The notes beneath the pieces are model-generated. The model was not told the origin of the DNA and ran no database searches. It worked only from the letters and a program-made list of their open reading frames with translations. The translations under genes and the position numbers were made by a program. A stretch of DNA of 20,746 nt. It comes from Intoshia linei (taxonomy: Eukaryota; Orthonectida; Rhopaluridae). The stretch's first letter is position 1, and the number at the start of each line of letters is the position of its first letter. Positions 12,101 through 18,697 of the stretch are shown here, one piece after another. Where the stretch lies: the NCBI GenBank assembly GCA_001642005.1, contig LWCA01000676.1, forward strand, positions 1-20,746, given 5' to 3'.

Positions 12101-15100
12101 GACCACATACAAGATGTGACACAGGTTTTAACCAGATTAGAAAAATTCGGTGCTACTGTCAAACCTTCAAAATGTAATATCGGACAAACTGAAATGTATA
12201 TTCTGGGTCACCTAATTAATTGCAGTGGCATCTTCCAGACAGGAATTGGCGCTGTTTTACGACAGAATGATAAAGTCATAGAATATGCTAGTACTTCCTT
12301 TAAAGGTGCCCAACTTTGTTATAGTACTGTTGTCAAAGAATTTTATGCCGTTTTATGGAGCGTCAAAAAATTCAAACATTATTTATATGGTCGGAAATTC
12401 ATTGTTATAACCGATCATAATCCACTTACGAAAGTCTACTAAACTAACTAATCGTCTTCACAGATGGGTTGAACGTTTGGAAATATTTGATTTTGATATA
12501 AAATATCGTCCCGGTAAATTAAATGTGACAGCTGATGTTCTATCTAGATTAACCTCAAATATCATAGTGAATTCTATAGTCACTAAAGAATCCTTTGACA
12601 TTTATTAACATCAAAAATCTGATCCTCATATTACACCAATAAAGGAATGTAGTGATATGAAATTTCTCCAAAAATCGAACCTTTATCACTATTATCGCAA
12701 CCACATTACTATGAGCGACGATATCGTTTATTTCAAAAAAAATAACGCCTCCTTTCCGATTGTTCCACAGTCACTTACTTCCTCAGTAATCAATTTTTTT
12801 CATAATAATCTGTCACCCAGGAGTTTCTAAGCTATACAAGATCATTCATCAGAAATATGTTTGGTCTAAACAGCACAATGATATTCGACAATTTACGGCA
12901 AAATGTACCATGTGTAACGTAAATAAACAATAAAATATCAATATAAACCTTATTGTATACATTTATTATCGTAATCAGAAACATAATTTGTATTTTATTG
13001 ATTAAATATCTTCATTTTCACTACAGGAGTATATCGATTTTTAAAAAGTCATCAATGTCATATTTTTTTCTTAATTGTCATAATTTAAAAAATTTTTTAT
13101 TTTCTTTGTTTAAATGTCAAATGTACTAAATTATGTCACTTAAATCAACAATTTATGTTTCAAGTGCATTATTTTAATATTAGTTAACCAACTATAAATC
13201 AACCAAACCTGCAAGAACAACTTTTATATATAAGCATGAACTATGAAACATTTCCATCAATAATTAAACTCTCCAACTCGTTTAATTTTCAAAAAGAGGG
13301 ATAACAGCAGTTTTTGACCCTTAAGATGTGAAATTGGGAGGTTGAAATATATCTTAATATACGTCCCGAAAAAAACTGTAATTGAAATGTGGTCTTTAAA
13401 AAATTCTAAGAGTGGTTTTTATTTAAATAAAGCTGAACACACACAAACAAAAATCGCGTCGCATTTTATATAAGTTAGGATAAATACGCATGCCATACAA
13501 CATACTTTCTTTTCCACTTATGTAGTACATAGCGAGCAGGGATTCTTATAATTATGATCAACAGGACATGCATAGGATCGACGTCTCTTTTCCAGATAAA
13601 TCAAGACTTAGTTATGGAATTCGGTATTCAAATTTGAAGTGTTACTTATTGAAGGGTCCAAAAGTATAAAATCAAAATTTGAGAGAATAAAAATGGCCTA
13701 ATATTTTAAGTGTAATCAAGAAACTAAAACCTACATTTATATCAACATTACTGTTAAATTCTGACATTACATGACTAAACATCTACATCATAAAAATTTT
13801 GACTGGAAAACCCGATATGAAATATATAACCTACTCTCAAATTACCATATACTTGACTCGAATGATCCACTTCTATCTATCAGATGTCAAATATTTCATA
13901 CAATATAATTTTATCAAAATTTTTGTACCACAAAAATATACAATCATTATTGAATTTACGATAAAATGAAAAATAGAATCATCAAACTTGCCTAATACAT
14001 CAATTATAAATTGTCTGAAGTGGTTTTTGTTACACTGGTAAATGTTTGAAAATTTAAATTGTAGTTACAAACAACTTGTCCTCTCTAAAGAAAGTTTGCA
14101 CGACACGCATGAAATAAATTAAAACGAAAGAAAATTGAATACCATTACTTAATTATAAATGTAATTATAATCAGTATTGCATATCGAACACTAATACTAA
14201 ATACTAAAACAAAAATGATTATAATCATCAAAATAAAGAGTTATATTTATATACACAAAAAGAAAGGTAGAGCAAAAAATTCAAATCACATTGACTAACA
14301 ATGGCGAGGTTAAAGAGAAAAATTTTTCATGTGTAATTATACATGTTAAAAACTTTCAAAATTGATGAAATTTTGAGATGCCCCAATATTGTATAATTAA
14401 TAAAATTTTGGAAAATACCAAAACATACAAATACTGCTAGTTTGACGGGTTTAGGTCGGTGATAACTGGAGAACGTCGGCCTGTATGTGACCAACAACAA
14501 TAACATAATTGAAATAACTAATTTTATTTTAAAATAAAAAAGTCAGCAAAAACCACAAACAGGTTAAAAATAAATGAAATAGTGTACTTATCTATGTGAT
14601 AATCGGTTCCAGATTTACATTCAGCAGTATAAGATGGATATATTATATATTTTCGATGGATTCCTTGACCAACAATTTCCTTCAAACAATCTTTACCAGA
14701 GTAAGGTGATACATTGAATTCATTATTCATATTATCCGGTGTGACCTATACAACTTTTATTTCAAGCATATTTCTTGGTATTTCAAAACTTTAGTGCAAG
14801 GGACTGGAAATACTTGATAGTAATCAATTTTATATCAAATTCAATAAATTTTTTATACAAAATTGAAAATGGCGTATGCAATAGTAAAATACTCACAAAC
14901 CCATTAAATTTTGAAAATACGGTACATTAATTAAATGTAAACTGTAAAATAATTCAATAACCCACAAATACATGTTATTGTTTACATTATAATCATTAAA
15001 CTGTACTGGTTACTCAAAAATATAACTTTTGAAGATTGAATGATCACTTTTCGAAGGGGTTTCAATTAATGATACATGATTTTAAACAATTTAAAATATT

Positions 15101-18100
15101 TTGATTGATAAACTATTTAATATTGATTGATATTTAATATCTCGACAATACGGAAAAAATATTATTGTCAATTTATGATCATATTACTTGGTATATTTCG
15201 AGCAAAAATAACATTTTATAAGTTTATAATAGATAAAACTAAATTTTTTAAAAATAGCTTTGAAATTAATTTTTTTATAATCCTTAATTAGATTTCATCT
15301 TTATTATCAAAATTTTAGAAACTAAATTTTTTAAAGTCGTCACTTTTGAAGCCGACTATTGCATCAGTTTCATTATAATTATACTAATTATAATTACTTA
15401 TTATAATAAGCTCATCAATTTTTTGATCATTGTTGATTAAAAATATTTTTAATTTTTGAAATGTAAAAATGTATTAACTTATTTGCAATAATAAATTACA
15501 ATTTAAACATACATGTATGTATTTAACATTAAATTAATATTATTTTCAATAATTTAAATCAATTAATTCTAACTCCTGTGTAAATTCAATCCAACCAATT
15601 TTTTTTGAAAAAAATATTTCATACAATATAAATTTTTTAAAATCCAATTGTATAATGTTCTACCTCAAAAAAAGTAAACTTGTCGACGACAACAAATTTT
15701 AATGTAAAAGATACACTGTACCTATAAAAATTAAACGTTACCTTATTTATTATCATGGTAATACATTCAGCTAACCTGAGCCATAATCTAGGATTATCAG
15801 AATAAGATCGTAAAGCCATCTTTAAATATTTGAACGATTCGACACAATAACCATTATGAAAAAGAGAAATTCCAGTATTATAGTTAATACGATCTTCCAA
15901 ATCAATGTGTTCATATTTTATTGAATCACGATAGTACTCTAATGAAAAATATTAAACATTTTTGGCAATTAAATATATTTATCCATAAACCCACTTTTAC
16001 CTGCCTTTTTCTACAATATCACAAACAAATCTGATGCTATATTTGTTTTAATTTTAAGATCAGAGCCAAACCTACCAATCTCGAGATCACCCGTAAATCA
16101 AAAATAGGCCATTAAAAATATTAATCTAATAATAGTCTCTAGCCACCTATTCAAAGGTCTTGACTTTATATTTCAATTCTCAATTTAGAAAAATAAGCCG
16201 TTTTACAATATTACGTTATTTCGTCAAGCCCCGAATATGGTATCGGTACTATAACTTCGGATCTGTCTAGCTCATAGGTTCGTAAACTTTTTCCACTCCT
16301 TAATTCAATAAAGTTGTATGTATGTAAATTTAATAAACTTATTAGGACTATTATTATTTTAAAAAAAGGGTAATCTGTGGTTTTGATTGTAAAAATACAG
16401 TTTTTTAGAGTAGCGGTTTATGATAATGTTTATGATTTTAAAAAAATTACAGCATGTATGTTTTATAAAATTCTAAAACTTTTTCTTCTTTAAAAAAATG
16501 TAATTTGAGGTTTTGCCCATGAAGATGTAAGTTTCTGATATTGAAACTTACGACAATGTTAATGACTTTAAACGCGCCCCAAAATTTAAATTTTTTCAAA
16601 TTTTTCAAAAAATGGACCAATTAAGTTTTTAAGCCCCAAAAAATTAATAAGGCCGTACCATTCTAAATAAATTTAATCTAATACAGCATGGCTTTTCATG
16701 GTGTAAATAATTTTATTAGGGTTGAATACAAAAATTTTAAATGATTAATATCAAATAAACCAGAGTTTCCCACAATTTTTTCATGGCGGAGGATAATAAA
16801 TTATAAAATTTATCGCACACCATTTAAAATGAAATTACCAGGAAACATTAAAAAAAAATTTTTTTAAAATTTTCGCACCGTTTATCCTATATTTGAAATT
16901 TCCAGATTAAAATAGGTTATCTTCAATAAATAAATGATAACATTTGTCAGTAAAAATTAAAATGTGGAATTTAGATTGAAATACAATTTATTTTTTTTCT
17001 TGGAAAATTTCCAAAGTCATAAAACTAAAATTAAAAATTGACCATAAATGAACAATATAGATTTTAATATTATTTCAATAAATGACATTGATTTTTAAAA
17101 ATTAATGTTACTCTCAAAATATCAATACATTCATTTAAAGTTTCATTTAAATAAAATTGTTATTGGCTGAAATTAGTCAGTAATGTAAAAAAAAATAAAT
17201 AATAAACCAGCATCATGCTTCAATTTGAGAGATTCTTTGTAATTATTGAGTTTCATCGATTTACACAACTTGGCAGCATAATTGAACTGAAGAATAGCAG
17301 TTTCAAACCTACCTAAAGCAGCAAAAACAATTCCATGATTATTAAGGCTAATAATTTTAAAATAATCATTATTAATATGAGAAAAGGAATATTTTTGCAT
17401 AATTTTAAGTGAGAAAAGAGGGTTAAAATTTAAAAGTTGCTTGTAAGCCAAAAGTTGAGAAATTACATAACAATTATCGTTTAAATCAAAAATTTTATCC
17501 AAATTTTTGCCATCTTCAATATAAAATCCAATACTGCGTAATCCTGAAAAAAACATTTCATCGCTTTTTTCATGTTGTTCTTCCGATAAAACTGCAATAA
17601 GTTTTAAATAAGAAATTTCAAAATTAATTTCAGTTTGAAGGTATCCAGTGCAAAGTTGAAATAAATCGGATGCAGAGTCAGTATCTGATTTATTTAAGGA
17701 ATTAATGTGTGATTTTAAATAACTTTCAAATTCAAACATGTTTTTGTGAAAAGTGAGAAAATTATTGATGAGTAGCAGACACTTGCATTTTAAAAGATAA
17801 AAAGCAACAATTAAATTTTGTTCCAACTCACTAATGAATGACAAACAACCGTCAATTAAAGTAATGCAAGTGTAATAGTGTAATAATTTGAAATGTTGAA
17901 TCACTAAAACGTAAATAAAAGATGAAAATTCTAAACAATTCGGTACTCCATTACATAATTGTTCTCCCGTTTCTTTGTTGTATAGTTTAGCAATGTTTCT
18001 TACGTAAATGTCAAAATTTTTATTTGATAAACCCTCATTTGTACTCAGATTTTGTACATGTTCCATTTTTTCCAAATTTTGATAATAATCACACACATGT

Positions 18101-18276
18101 TTATTGAAAGTAATTGTACAATCGTCTTCATCTTTTATCAGGTTTGATATCAAATTTTTCGATTCCATGTAATTTCCATTGTAAAATTTTTTTAATGTTT
18201 GATAAGACAAGTGGTATATATTTTCAGCGTTTGATTCAAATTCATCTTGATTATTTAAAGTTTCATCGTTCGACAT
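29..18276 (-). CDS. CNOT10: CCR4-NOT transcription complex subunit 10, nine exons
   Basis: CNOT10 is a TPR-repeat subunit of the cytoplasmic CCR4-NOT complex; with CNOT11 it docks on the N-terminal part of CNOT1 and takes part in mRNA deadenylation and decay. The model joins 18276-17208, 15938-15742, 14745-14588, 10772-10650, 10138-10082, 7946-7833, 7798-7665, 2491-2370 and about 150-29. Exon lengths 1069, 197, 158, 123, 57, 114, 134 and 122 keep one open frame through exon 8, and every internal junction is GT/AG. Family blocks appear in the right order: a TPR in exon 1, NPRLWLRLAEC in exon 2, EIVGQGIHRK in exon 3, YELARICIENAL in exon 4, FIPCRPAKP in exon 5, LLHLGDYY in exon 6, MYMAEAY in exon 7 and NTVNLAKSYMLLNL in exon 8. 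The first 300 residues are strongly diverged. No in-frame stop breaks the model, so the gene looks functional. The exon 8/9 junction is not settled. Confidence 0.87.
655..1396 (+). mobile_element. piggyBac transposon remnant, internally deleted
   Basis: Between two inverted subterminal blocks (gggtcaaaaatgaccc at 662-677 and gggtcatttttgtcc at 1335-1349) lie the two ends of a piggyBac transposase. The right side ends at a TTAA (1393-1396), the target site duplicated by this superfamily. A matching left TTAA and TIR could not be assigned with confidence, so the left boundary is approximate. The element is in intron 8 of CNOT10, antisense to the gene. Confidence 0.6.
681..1282 (+). pseudogene. 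piggyBac transposase, N-terminal and cysteine-rich C-terminal remnants
   Basis: The first part (681-1040) has no ATG at its start. It encodes an acidic Ser/Asp/Glu-rich stretch, then DDGIFIGKDYITKWK, typical of the region before the DDE domain in piggyBac transposases. After a stop and frame changes, 1193-1282 encodes a cysteine/histidine cluster with spacing C-X2-C-X4-C-X2-H-X4-C-X2-C, matching the C-terminal zinc-binding domain that recognises the transposon ends. It is preceded by a KRRRCH stretch, also usual there. The catalytic core between the two parts is missing, so no active enzyme can be made. Confidence 0.65.
1789..1796. repeat. 8-bp target site duplication, left copy
   Basis: atgtacat here is repeated exactly at 2302-2309, directly flanking the hAT MITE. 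Confidence 0.85.
1797..2301. mobile_element. hAT MITE (505 bp) with 8-bp target site duplication
   Basis: The left end is caggcattctcaac; the right end reads caaccattctcaac on the other strand (12 of 14 identical). They are flanked by a perfect 8-bp duplication, atgtacat, at 1789-1796 and 2302-2309. TIRs of the CAG..TTCTCAAC type and 8-bp duplications define hAT elements. The interior has no coding capacity. Just inside both ends is a direct copy of gctgtggacccc (1819-1830 and 2276-2287). It lies in intron 8, about 45 bp past the last likely exon 8 donor. Confidence 0.87.
2302..2309. repeat. 8-bp target site duplication, right copy
   Basis: Exact copy of atgtacat at 1789-1796; the pair marks the insertion site of the hAT MITE. 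Confidence 0.85.
2370..2491 (-). CDS. CNOT10: CNOT10 exon 8, NTVN-A block (3' end uncertain)
   Basis: The acceptor is ATTTATTTTAG|TCAAC. After completing a Val codon with the last G of exon 7, it reads NTKPWMPNTVNLAKSYMLLN, then LSIMYLIDGQYSKA. This aligns with the human [27 protein letters not shown] block. Four possible phase-0 donors follow at 2369, 2345, 2333 and 2327 (GTTATT, GTAAAC, GTGAGG, GTACGT). Homology favours the first; splice strength favours the later two. A hAT MITE sits just downstream. Confidence 0.75.
2492..3858. other. CNOT10 intron 7, part without identified genes
   Basis: Mostly AT-rich intron sequence. Two stretches (about 3061-3300 and 3640-3850) have visibly more G and C. 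In 3075-3296 a plus-strand frame of 73 codons is open, with SFSGNIPASVNFNVFTNST. No family was recognised on either strand. These could be remnants of older insertions; no gene is claimed. Confidence 0.4.
3859..4900 (+). mobile_element. hAT transposon remnant, 3' end not found
   Basis: Starts with cagtgtttcccaacc at 3859-3873, a common hAT terminal motif, followed by a pyrimidine-rich stretch and a run like those subterminal to such ends. A broken transposase lies about 540 bp inside in the same orientation. No matching right-hand TIR (ggttgggaaacactg) or copy of the flanking 8 bp (gtttagaa) was seen, so the right end has been lost or interrupted. Confidence 0.5.
4406..4750 (+). pseudogene. 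hAT-type transposase fragment
   Basis: The plus frame is open for 114 codons apart from one TAA at 4556-4558, where the context suggests an original CAA. It contains LLTDAAAYMLLGITKLK, then SPNMCHTF, then VVNKLIT and an IPVPPVF stretch. These follow the order of the LFVTDAAPYM, LYP-M-HVTC, VNKLI and PLPPQP blocks in the RNase-H-like core of BED-finger hAT transposases. The TDAA aspartate is a likely catalytic residue. A further acidic stretch (about 4780-4890) may be the next part in another frame. The start and the C-terminal dimerisation domain are missing or unrecognisable. Confidence 0.5.
4995..5441 (+). CDS. Unidentified basic ORF
   Basis: Open from 4995 after a TGA; the first ATG is at 5052, giving 129 aa ending KKRLDKKNF. 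It is rich in Lys, Asp and Gln. It contains DIHFDKDKWQMYSKKNVH, then HSVHRDLIRYLDLSKEQKGQ, then LPAAQQARTDSGDRYYAQ, with no cysteines. Its base composition is less AT-rich than its surroundings. It lies in CNOT10 intron 7, 3' of the hAT transposase remnant and about 300 bp 5' of gypsy gag sequence, on the same strand as both. It could be an upstream part of that retroelement, a captured gene fragment or a viral piece. No family was recognised. Confidence 0.4.
   Translation, partial: TKTNYHNNIIDTIGSNFSKMTKKAYTIKKNDKTSDGKIQADKSAKGPNRPNVSDIHFDKDKWQMYSKKNVHNVQSPHSVHRDLIRYLDLSKEQKGQKLYDSVIGSNSEIDRLPAAQQARTDSGDRYYAQAAMMKKYTKQKKRLDKKNF
5751..5936 (+). pseudogene. Gag C-terminus with CCCH and CCHC zinc-finger motifs
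   Basis: In the frame open from 5751 the sequence reads CVNYIFGNCNSICNKEH, a C-X7-C-X3-C-X3-H pattern like a CCCH finger. It is followed at once by CNKCGRKGHN, the start of a CCHC retroviral knuckle. The last cysteine of the knuckle (TGT 5879-5881) is in the next frame, so a one-base change has occurred between 5868 and 5879. Nucleocapsid fingers of this type bind the element RNA. Confidence 0.6.
5873..6439 (+). pseudogene. Gypsy aspartic protease and linker
   Basis: The retropepsin core is clear. IPAKIEGKEVSCLVDTGS carries the catalytic Asp in DTGS (5963-5974), followed by FLP and, about 55 residues on, the second-half motif YPILGLEFLQ. The linker then holds the HKHIF element common just upstream of RT. 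The frame ends at TAG 6437-6439, while the RT continues in the next frame from about 6410. The protease part is intact from about 5900 to 6240. Confidence 0.75.
6409..6615 (+). pseudogene. Gypsy reverse transcriptase, N-terminal 60 residues only
   Basis: In the frame from about 6409 the sequence reads KPIVGHSYSPPIHQRQIV, then INEMLDNGIIE, then GSSCLIVKKKNGSNRFCVDYR. These are the fingers-domain blocks before the first catalytic Asp motif. Instead of the expected K-L-N after DYR the frame ends at TGA 6613-6615. No palm domain or Y-X-D-D motif follows. It is a 3'-truncated pseudogene joined to other sequence. Confidence 0.8.
6605..7210 (+). pseudogene. Endogenous viral element: picorna-like capsid domain (tentative)
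   Basis: An uninterrupted frame of about 200 codons ends at TAA 7208-7210. It has no ATG at its beginning and starts at the gypsy RT breakpoint. Features typical of jelly-roll capsid proteins of insect picorna-like viruses: APLSLYHLIKRW (compare the SLRQLLKR-type segment), then KYIHGGFEVLISIEP (compare the F-RG--R-KI strand), and near the end HIPYRCEIPYSFHEYP (compare the E-VPYYS strand). In dicistroviruses and several relatives the capsid gene is the 3' gene. Here about 110 bp of AT-rich sequence and a 9-A run (7319-7327) follow, which could be a 3' UTR and a poly(A) trace. It is antisense to CNOT10 in intron 7. The family call is from motif resemblance only. Confidence 0.52.
7409..7540 (+). 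pseudogene. Short cysteine-motif fragment, probably mobile-element derived
   Basis: A 43-codon plus-strand frame with KFCTICGVYIKK. A KFCY-CG motif is common at the N-terminus of insect transposon-associated ORFs. Nothing else supports a gene and the frame ends at once. Confidence 0.25.
7665..7798 (-). CDS. CNOT10: CNOT10 exon 7, AEA block
   Basis: It reads YVVRMYMAEAYMHIDKISIA, then FLNIDKVDNVSVF, matching the human [20 protein letters not shown] and LNPENVTDVSL stretches. The donor ATTAAAG|GTAATT is good. Two acceptors 12 nt apart are both in frame (exon starting at 7798 or at 7786). The first keeps the spacing seen in human; the second gives a more normal intron length. Confidence 0.8.
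7799..7832 (-). other. CNOT10: Very short CNOT10 intron 6 (34 or 46 nt)
   Basis: The intron begins GTTTAA at 7832 and ends either TTTAG at 7799 (34 nt) or GTTAG at 7787 (46 nt). Both choices keep the frame and differ by four codons (YVVR). The frame stops at TAG inside the intron if it is not removed. Confidence 0.6.
7833..7946 (-). CDS. CNOT10: CNOT10 exon 6, LGD helix
   Basis: The acceptor is GTATTTTAG|AATGG. The exon reads MAVYSMKIYILLHLGDYYN, then YGEKILHSDESSPAQ, matching the human [26 protein letters not shown] segment. It ends in CAAAA and is followed by a very short intron whose donor is GTTTAA, a weak site. Without splicing the frame hits TAG after 11 more codons, so an intron or a frameshift is required here. 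Confidence 0.8.
8018..8039 (+). repeat. Tigger left terminal inverted repeat
   Basis: Starts tagtggaatctcgattatac; pairs with 9851-9872 with three mismatches. Confidence 0.85.
8149..9409 (+). pseudogene. Tigger/jerky-family transposase pseudogene
   Basis: From ATG 8149 it reads through an N-terminal CENP-B/psq-type helix-turn-helix (KIIDEVELGKTYG, stop, VAAKFHKARSTIVSIFKNK), then a second HTH region (YGWLQRFQKK). It reaches the first catalytic Asp in IYNADKSASFW and, after a lost segment, LLLDNAPAHN (second Asp, about 8794) and FLPPNCTSILQPMDQHVI (third Asp). The DDE core is that of jerky/Tigger/CENP-B-type transposases. About 60-90 residues between the first and second Asp are deleted, and several stops and frameshifts occur. 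The acidic C-terminal tail (9062-9409) is still open. Confidence 0.85.
9470..9650 (-). mobile_element. hAT element end nested in the Tigger copy
   Basis: gttgagaaccctg at 9638-9650 is, on the minus strand, cagggttctcaac followed by a T run and a GGCC-rich subterminal stretch (tggccc, ggtcc), a usual hAT terminus. No partner end or 8-bp duplication was found, so the inner border is a guess. It lies between the transposase stop and the Tigger right TIR, so it is a later insertion than Tigger. Confidence 0.5.
9851..9872 (-). repeat. Tigger right terminal inverted repeat
   Basis: Ends gatcgagattccactg, followed by TA. It is the reverse complement of 8018-8039 with three mismatches. Confidence 0.85.
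10082..10138 (-). CDS. CNOT10: CNOT10 exon 5 (57-nt microexon-like)
   Basis: The acceptor is AATGTTTTAG|ATTC and the donor GCATTCAT|GTAATT. With GG from exon 4 it reads GFIPCRPAKPMFTAETEAF, aligning with the human stretch KFIPAPPSSPLRKQELENL. The phase is 2 at both ends, so the exon is a multiple of three and skipping it would keep the frame. Confidence 0.8.
10650..10772 (-). CDS. CNOT10: CNOT10 exon 4, helical block
   Basis: There is a strong acceptor (TATTTCTTTTAG|AAAG) and a donor TATGG|GTAATA. The 123 nt read KLLDGILSENPEPS, then YELARICIENALNIT, corresponding to the human MEFAAICLRNALLLL helix. Plus-strand reading of the same bases gives a spurious hydrophobic ORF. The antisense gypsy remnant begins less than 100 bp upstream of the acceptor. 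Confidence 0.85.
10945..11160 (+). pseudogene. Gypsy gag fragment (capsid C-terminal part)
   Basis: About 70 open codons with ELIDVFINRLYVQAEKCKFG, then DNRLRDIIILKVNN. The last phrase resembles the LRD-IV-GV motif of insect gypsy Gag, where a helix-rich capsid ends. The start of gag upstream (from about 10810) is in other frames and poorly preserved. Confidence 0.55.
11251..11583 (+). pseudogene. Gag nucleocapsid zinc knuckles
   Basis: LCGKHCVNKKYDCPAWSHKC is followed by CSTCGSFSHFDHIC, a complete C-X2-C-X4-H-X4-C knuckle preceded by a partial one with the usual CPA-G--C linker of insect gypsy Gag. The tail after residue 60 is hydrophobic frame-shifted sequence; in another frame it reads INRFSKVFSD, the linker before RT. 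No DTGS/DSGA protease motif is present between, so a deletion has removed PR. Confidence 0.7.
11600..12240 (+). pseudogene. Gypsy reverse transcriptase with YMDD
   Basis: The fingers read SPIYPTPLNLRKFEI, then INDMLSNGIIEP. A shifted stretch at 11780-11815 (FNFKKLNEQ in another frame) follows, then YPAPSFQSCLDHIAGNKMF and TTLDLVSGFHQILL (first catalytic Asp), then LYRFKRMPLGLCNEPATCQR, then VIVYMDDIIIASK (12056-12094; the other two Asp) and YILGHLI. The active site is intact. About ten residues before YMDD are missing, and the frame runs straight from YILGHLI into RNase H, so thumb and connection are deleted. Confidence 0.87.
12238..12560 (+). pseudogene. Gypsy RNase H domain
   Basis: TGIGAVLRQNDKVIEYASTS lacks the leading catalytic TDAS aspartate, lost in the deletion. 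It is followed by AQLCYSTVVKEFYAVLWSVK (with the Glu-bearing helix), FKHYLYGRKFIVITDHNPL and, after a one-base frameshift at about 12437, RLHRWVERLEIFDFDI and YRPGKLNVTADVLSR. The order and motifs are those of Ty3/gypsy RNase H. Confidence 0.85.
12640..12933 (+). pseudogene. Integrase N-terminal HHCC domain
   Basis: FHNNL, then (shifted) HPGVSKLYKIIHQKYVW, then FTAKCTMCNVNK. The two His and two Cys are the zinc ligands of retroviral integrase. The reading ends at TAA 12931-12933, before the DDE core, and none of the core is seen downstream. Confidence 0.75.
12934..14587. other. CNOT10 intron 3, part without identified features
   Basis: AT-rich sequence with short homopolymer runs. No ORF, TIR or LTR was recognised on either strand. 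Confidence 0.5.
14588..14745 (-). CDS. CNOT10: CNOT10 exon 3, IVGQG-HRK block
   Basis: The acceptor is GTTGTATAG|GTCAC. The exon reads VTPDNMNNEF, then KDCLKEIVGQGIHRKYII, which matches the conserved IVGQGYHRK motif that follows the NPRLWLRLAEC block in animal CNOT10. The donor GATAA|GTACAC is weaker than consensus. It is supported by phase: AA here plus A at the start of exon 4 makes a Lys codon. Confidence 0.85.
14746..15741. other. CNOT10 intron 2
   Basis: 996 nt between exon 2 (donor GTAACG) and exon 3 (acceptor TGTATAG). Very AT-rich, with a palindromic AT stretch around 15370-15410 (attataattatactaattat). Nothing else was recognised. Confidence 0.6.
15742..15938 (-). CDS. CNOT10: CNOT10 exon 2, conserved NPRLWLRLAEC block
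   Basis: The acceptor is TTTTTCATTAG|AGTAC and the donor AATAAG|GTAACG. The 197 nt are fully open and read YYRDSIKYEHIDLEDR, then a TPR pair NTGISLFHNGYCVESFKYL, then SDNPRLWLRLAEC. The last motif is the signature of CNOT10 (human has HANPRLWLRLAEC). The exon ends on a complete AAG codon, and exon 3 begins in phase 0. Confidence 0.9.
16361..16620. repeat. Diverged tandem repeat of about 130 bp, related to the hAT MITE interior
   Basis: Unit 1 (aaaaaaagggtaatctgtgg at 16361) and unit 2 (aaaaaaatgtaatttgagg at 16492) are offset by 130-131 bp and both go on with a GGTTTTG stretch and, later, a GATAATGTT or GACAATGTT stretch. Unit 2 matches the reverse complement of about 2036-2106, inside the hAT MITE, over some 65 bases (shared gaagatgtaagtttc and aatgttaatgacttt). 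Confidence 0.6.
16761..16900 (+). mobile_element. hAT-like terminus
   Basis: cagagtttcccacaattttt followed by catggcgga resembles hAT ends of the CAG-GTTTCCCA type, such as that at 3859. No opposite end was found; the extent is a guess. Confidence 0.35.
17208..18276 (-). CDS. CNOT10: CNOT10 exon 1 (start codon, N-terminal 356 residues)
   Basis: A single 1069-nt exon starts at ATG 18276-18274 with residues MSNDETLNNQDE and runs open to a donor at 17207 (CTG|GTTTAT). The N-terminus is acidic and Asn-rich. It then becomes helical with hydrophobic segments, as in a TPR superhelix. The clearest TPR is near residues 308-338 (LNNHGIVFAALGRFETAILQ), matching the CNOT10 helix pair before the conserved central region. 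The frame ends after one base of a codon, completed by AG at the start of exon 2. Most of this exon is too diverged to recognise alone; the call rests on the TPR and the exons that follow. Confidence 0.85.
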
Positions 18277-18697
18277 AATTTTTACTTTTTCATTTATTAT
18301 AAAATATTATAACTTTATTGAATTGATTAAACTAGCAACAAAATATAAAAAATTTGTAACAATTTATTTATCTATTTATCATAAACTTTATAGTTCCTTT
18401 TTATTTTTATTATTTTCATTGAAAATTTTTGTAACGAGTTTAATTTCTTTTTATTCTCATTGATCACGTTGTATGTTATATTCGATTGATTCGTGCTGAA
18501 ACTTTCGTCTGCTGTTAAGTTATGTAATTGGTTGATGTTAGGTATATAAGTTTTTCACTTGTAAACTTAAACTTATATCCTTAAAATTTATATCACACAC
18601 CTTATTTACATTCCCAAATGGTGTTATAATTTGTTGTATTATAGTTGGAACTATAGCTAAAAATCGATCACTACGCCAACAATCTAATTGTTTGATT
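18277..18697. other. Region between the unidentified gene and CNOT10
   Basis: 421 bp upstream of the CNOT10 ATG and downstream of the neighbour's stop, both genes on the minus strand. It should hold the CNOT10 promoter and 5' UTR and the neighbour's 3' end. No convincing TATA box, initiator or AATAAA signal was identified in this AT-rich stretch. Confidence 0.45.

Larger units (their letters stand above)
10840..12933 (+). mobile_element. Ty3/gypsy retrotransposon fragment 2 (gag, RT, RNase H, integrase zinc domain)
   Basis: Plus-strand pieces in the order gag, CCHC knuckles, RT, RNase H and integrase HHCC domain mark a Ty3/gypsy element. The protease, the RT thumb and connection, most of integrase and both LTRs are missing. 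Many stops and frameshifts show it is dead. It differs from fragment 1 in its gag and RT sequences, so it is another family. It lies in CNOT10 intron 3, antisense to the gene, starting about 70 bp from the exon 4 acceptor. Confidence 0.87.
15939..17207. other. CNOT10 intron 1
   Basis: 1269 nt from donor GTTTAT (17207) to acceptor CATTAG (15939). It holds a diverged tandem repeat (16361-16620) and a hAT-like end (16761). The rest (15939-16360 and 16900-17207) shows nothing recognisable. Confidence 0.65.

Noticed and set aside
10773-14587. LTRs around gypsy fragment 2
   Set aside because: No direct repeat pair flanks 10840-12933 by eye; the element is truncated at both ends.
15360-15420. AT palindrome in intron 2 as a regulatory hairpin
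   Set aside because: Such palindromes are expected by chance at this AT content, and nothing else supports a function.
17173-17207. Extension of CNOT10 exon 1 to the stop at 17173
   Set aside because: The last 11 codons (LLFIFFYITD) are low-complexity intron. The donor at 17207 gives the phase needed by exon 2.
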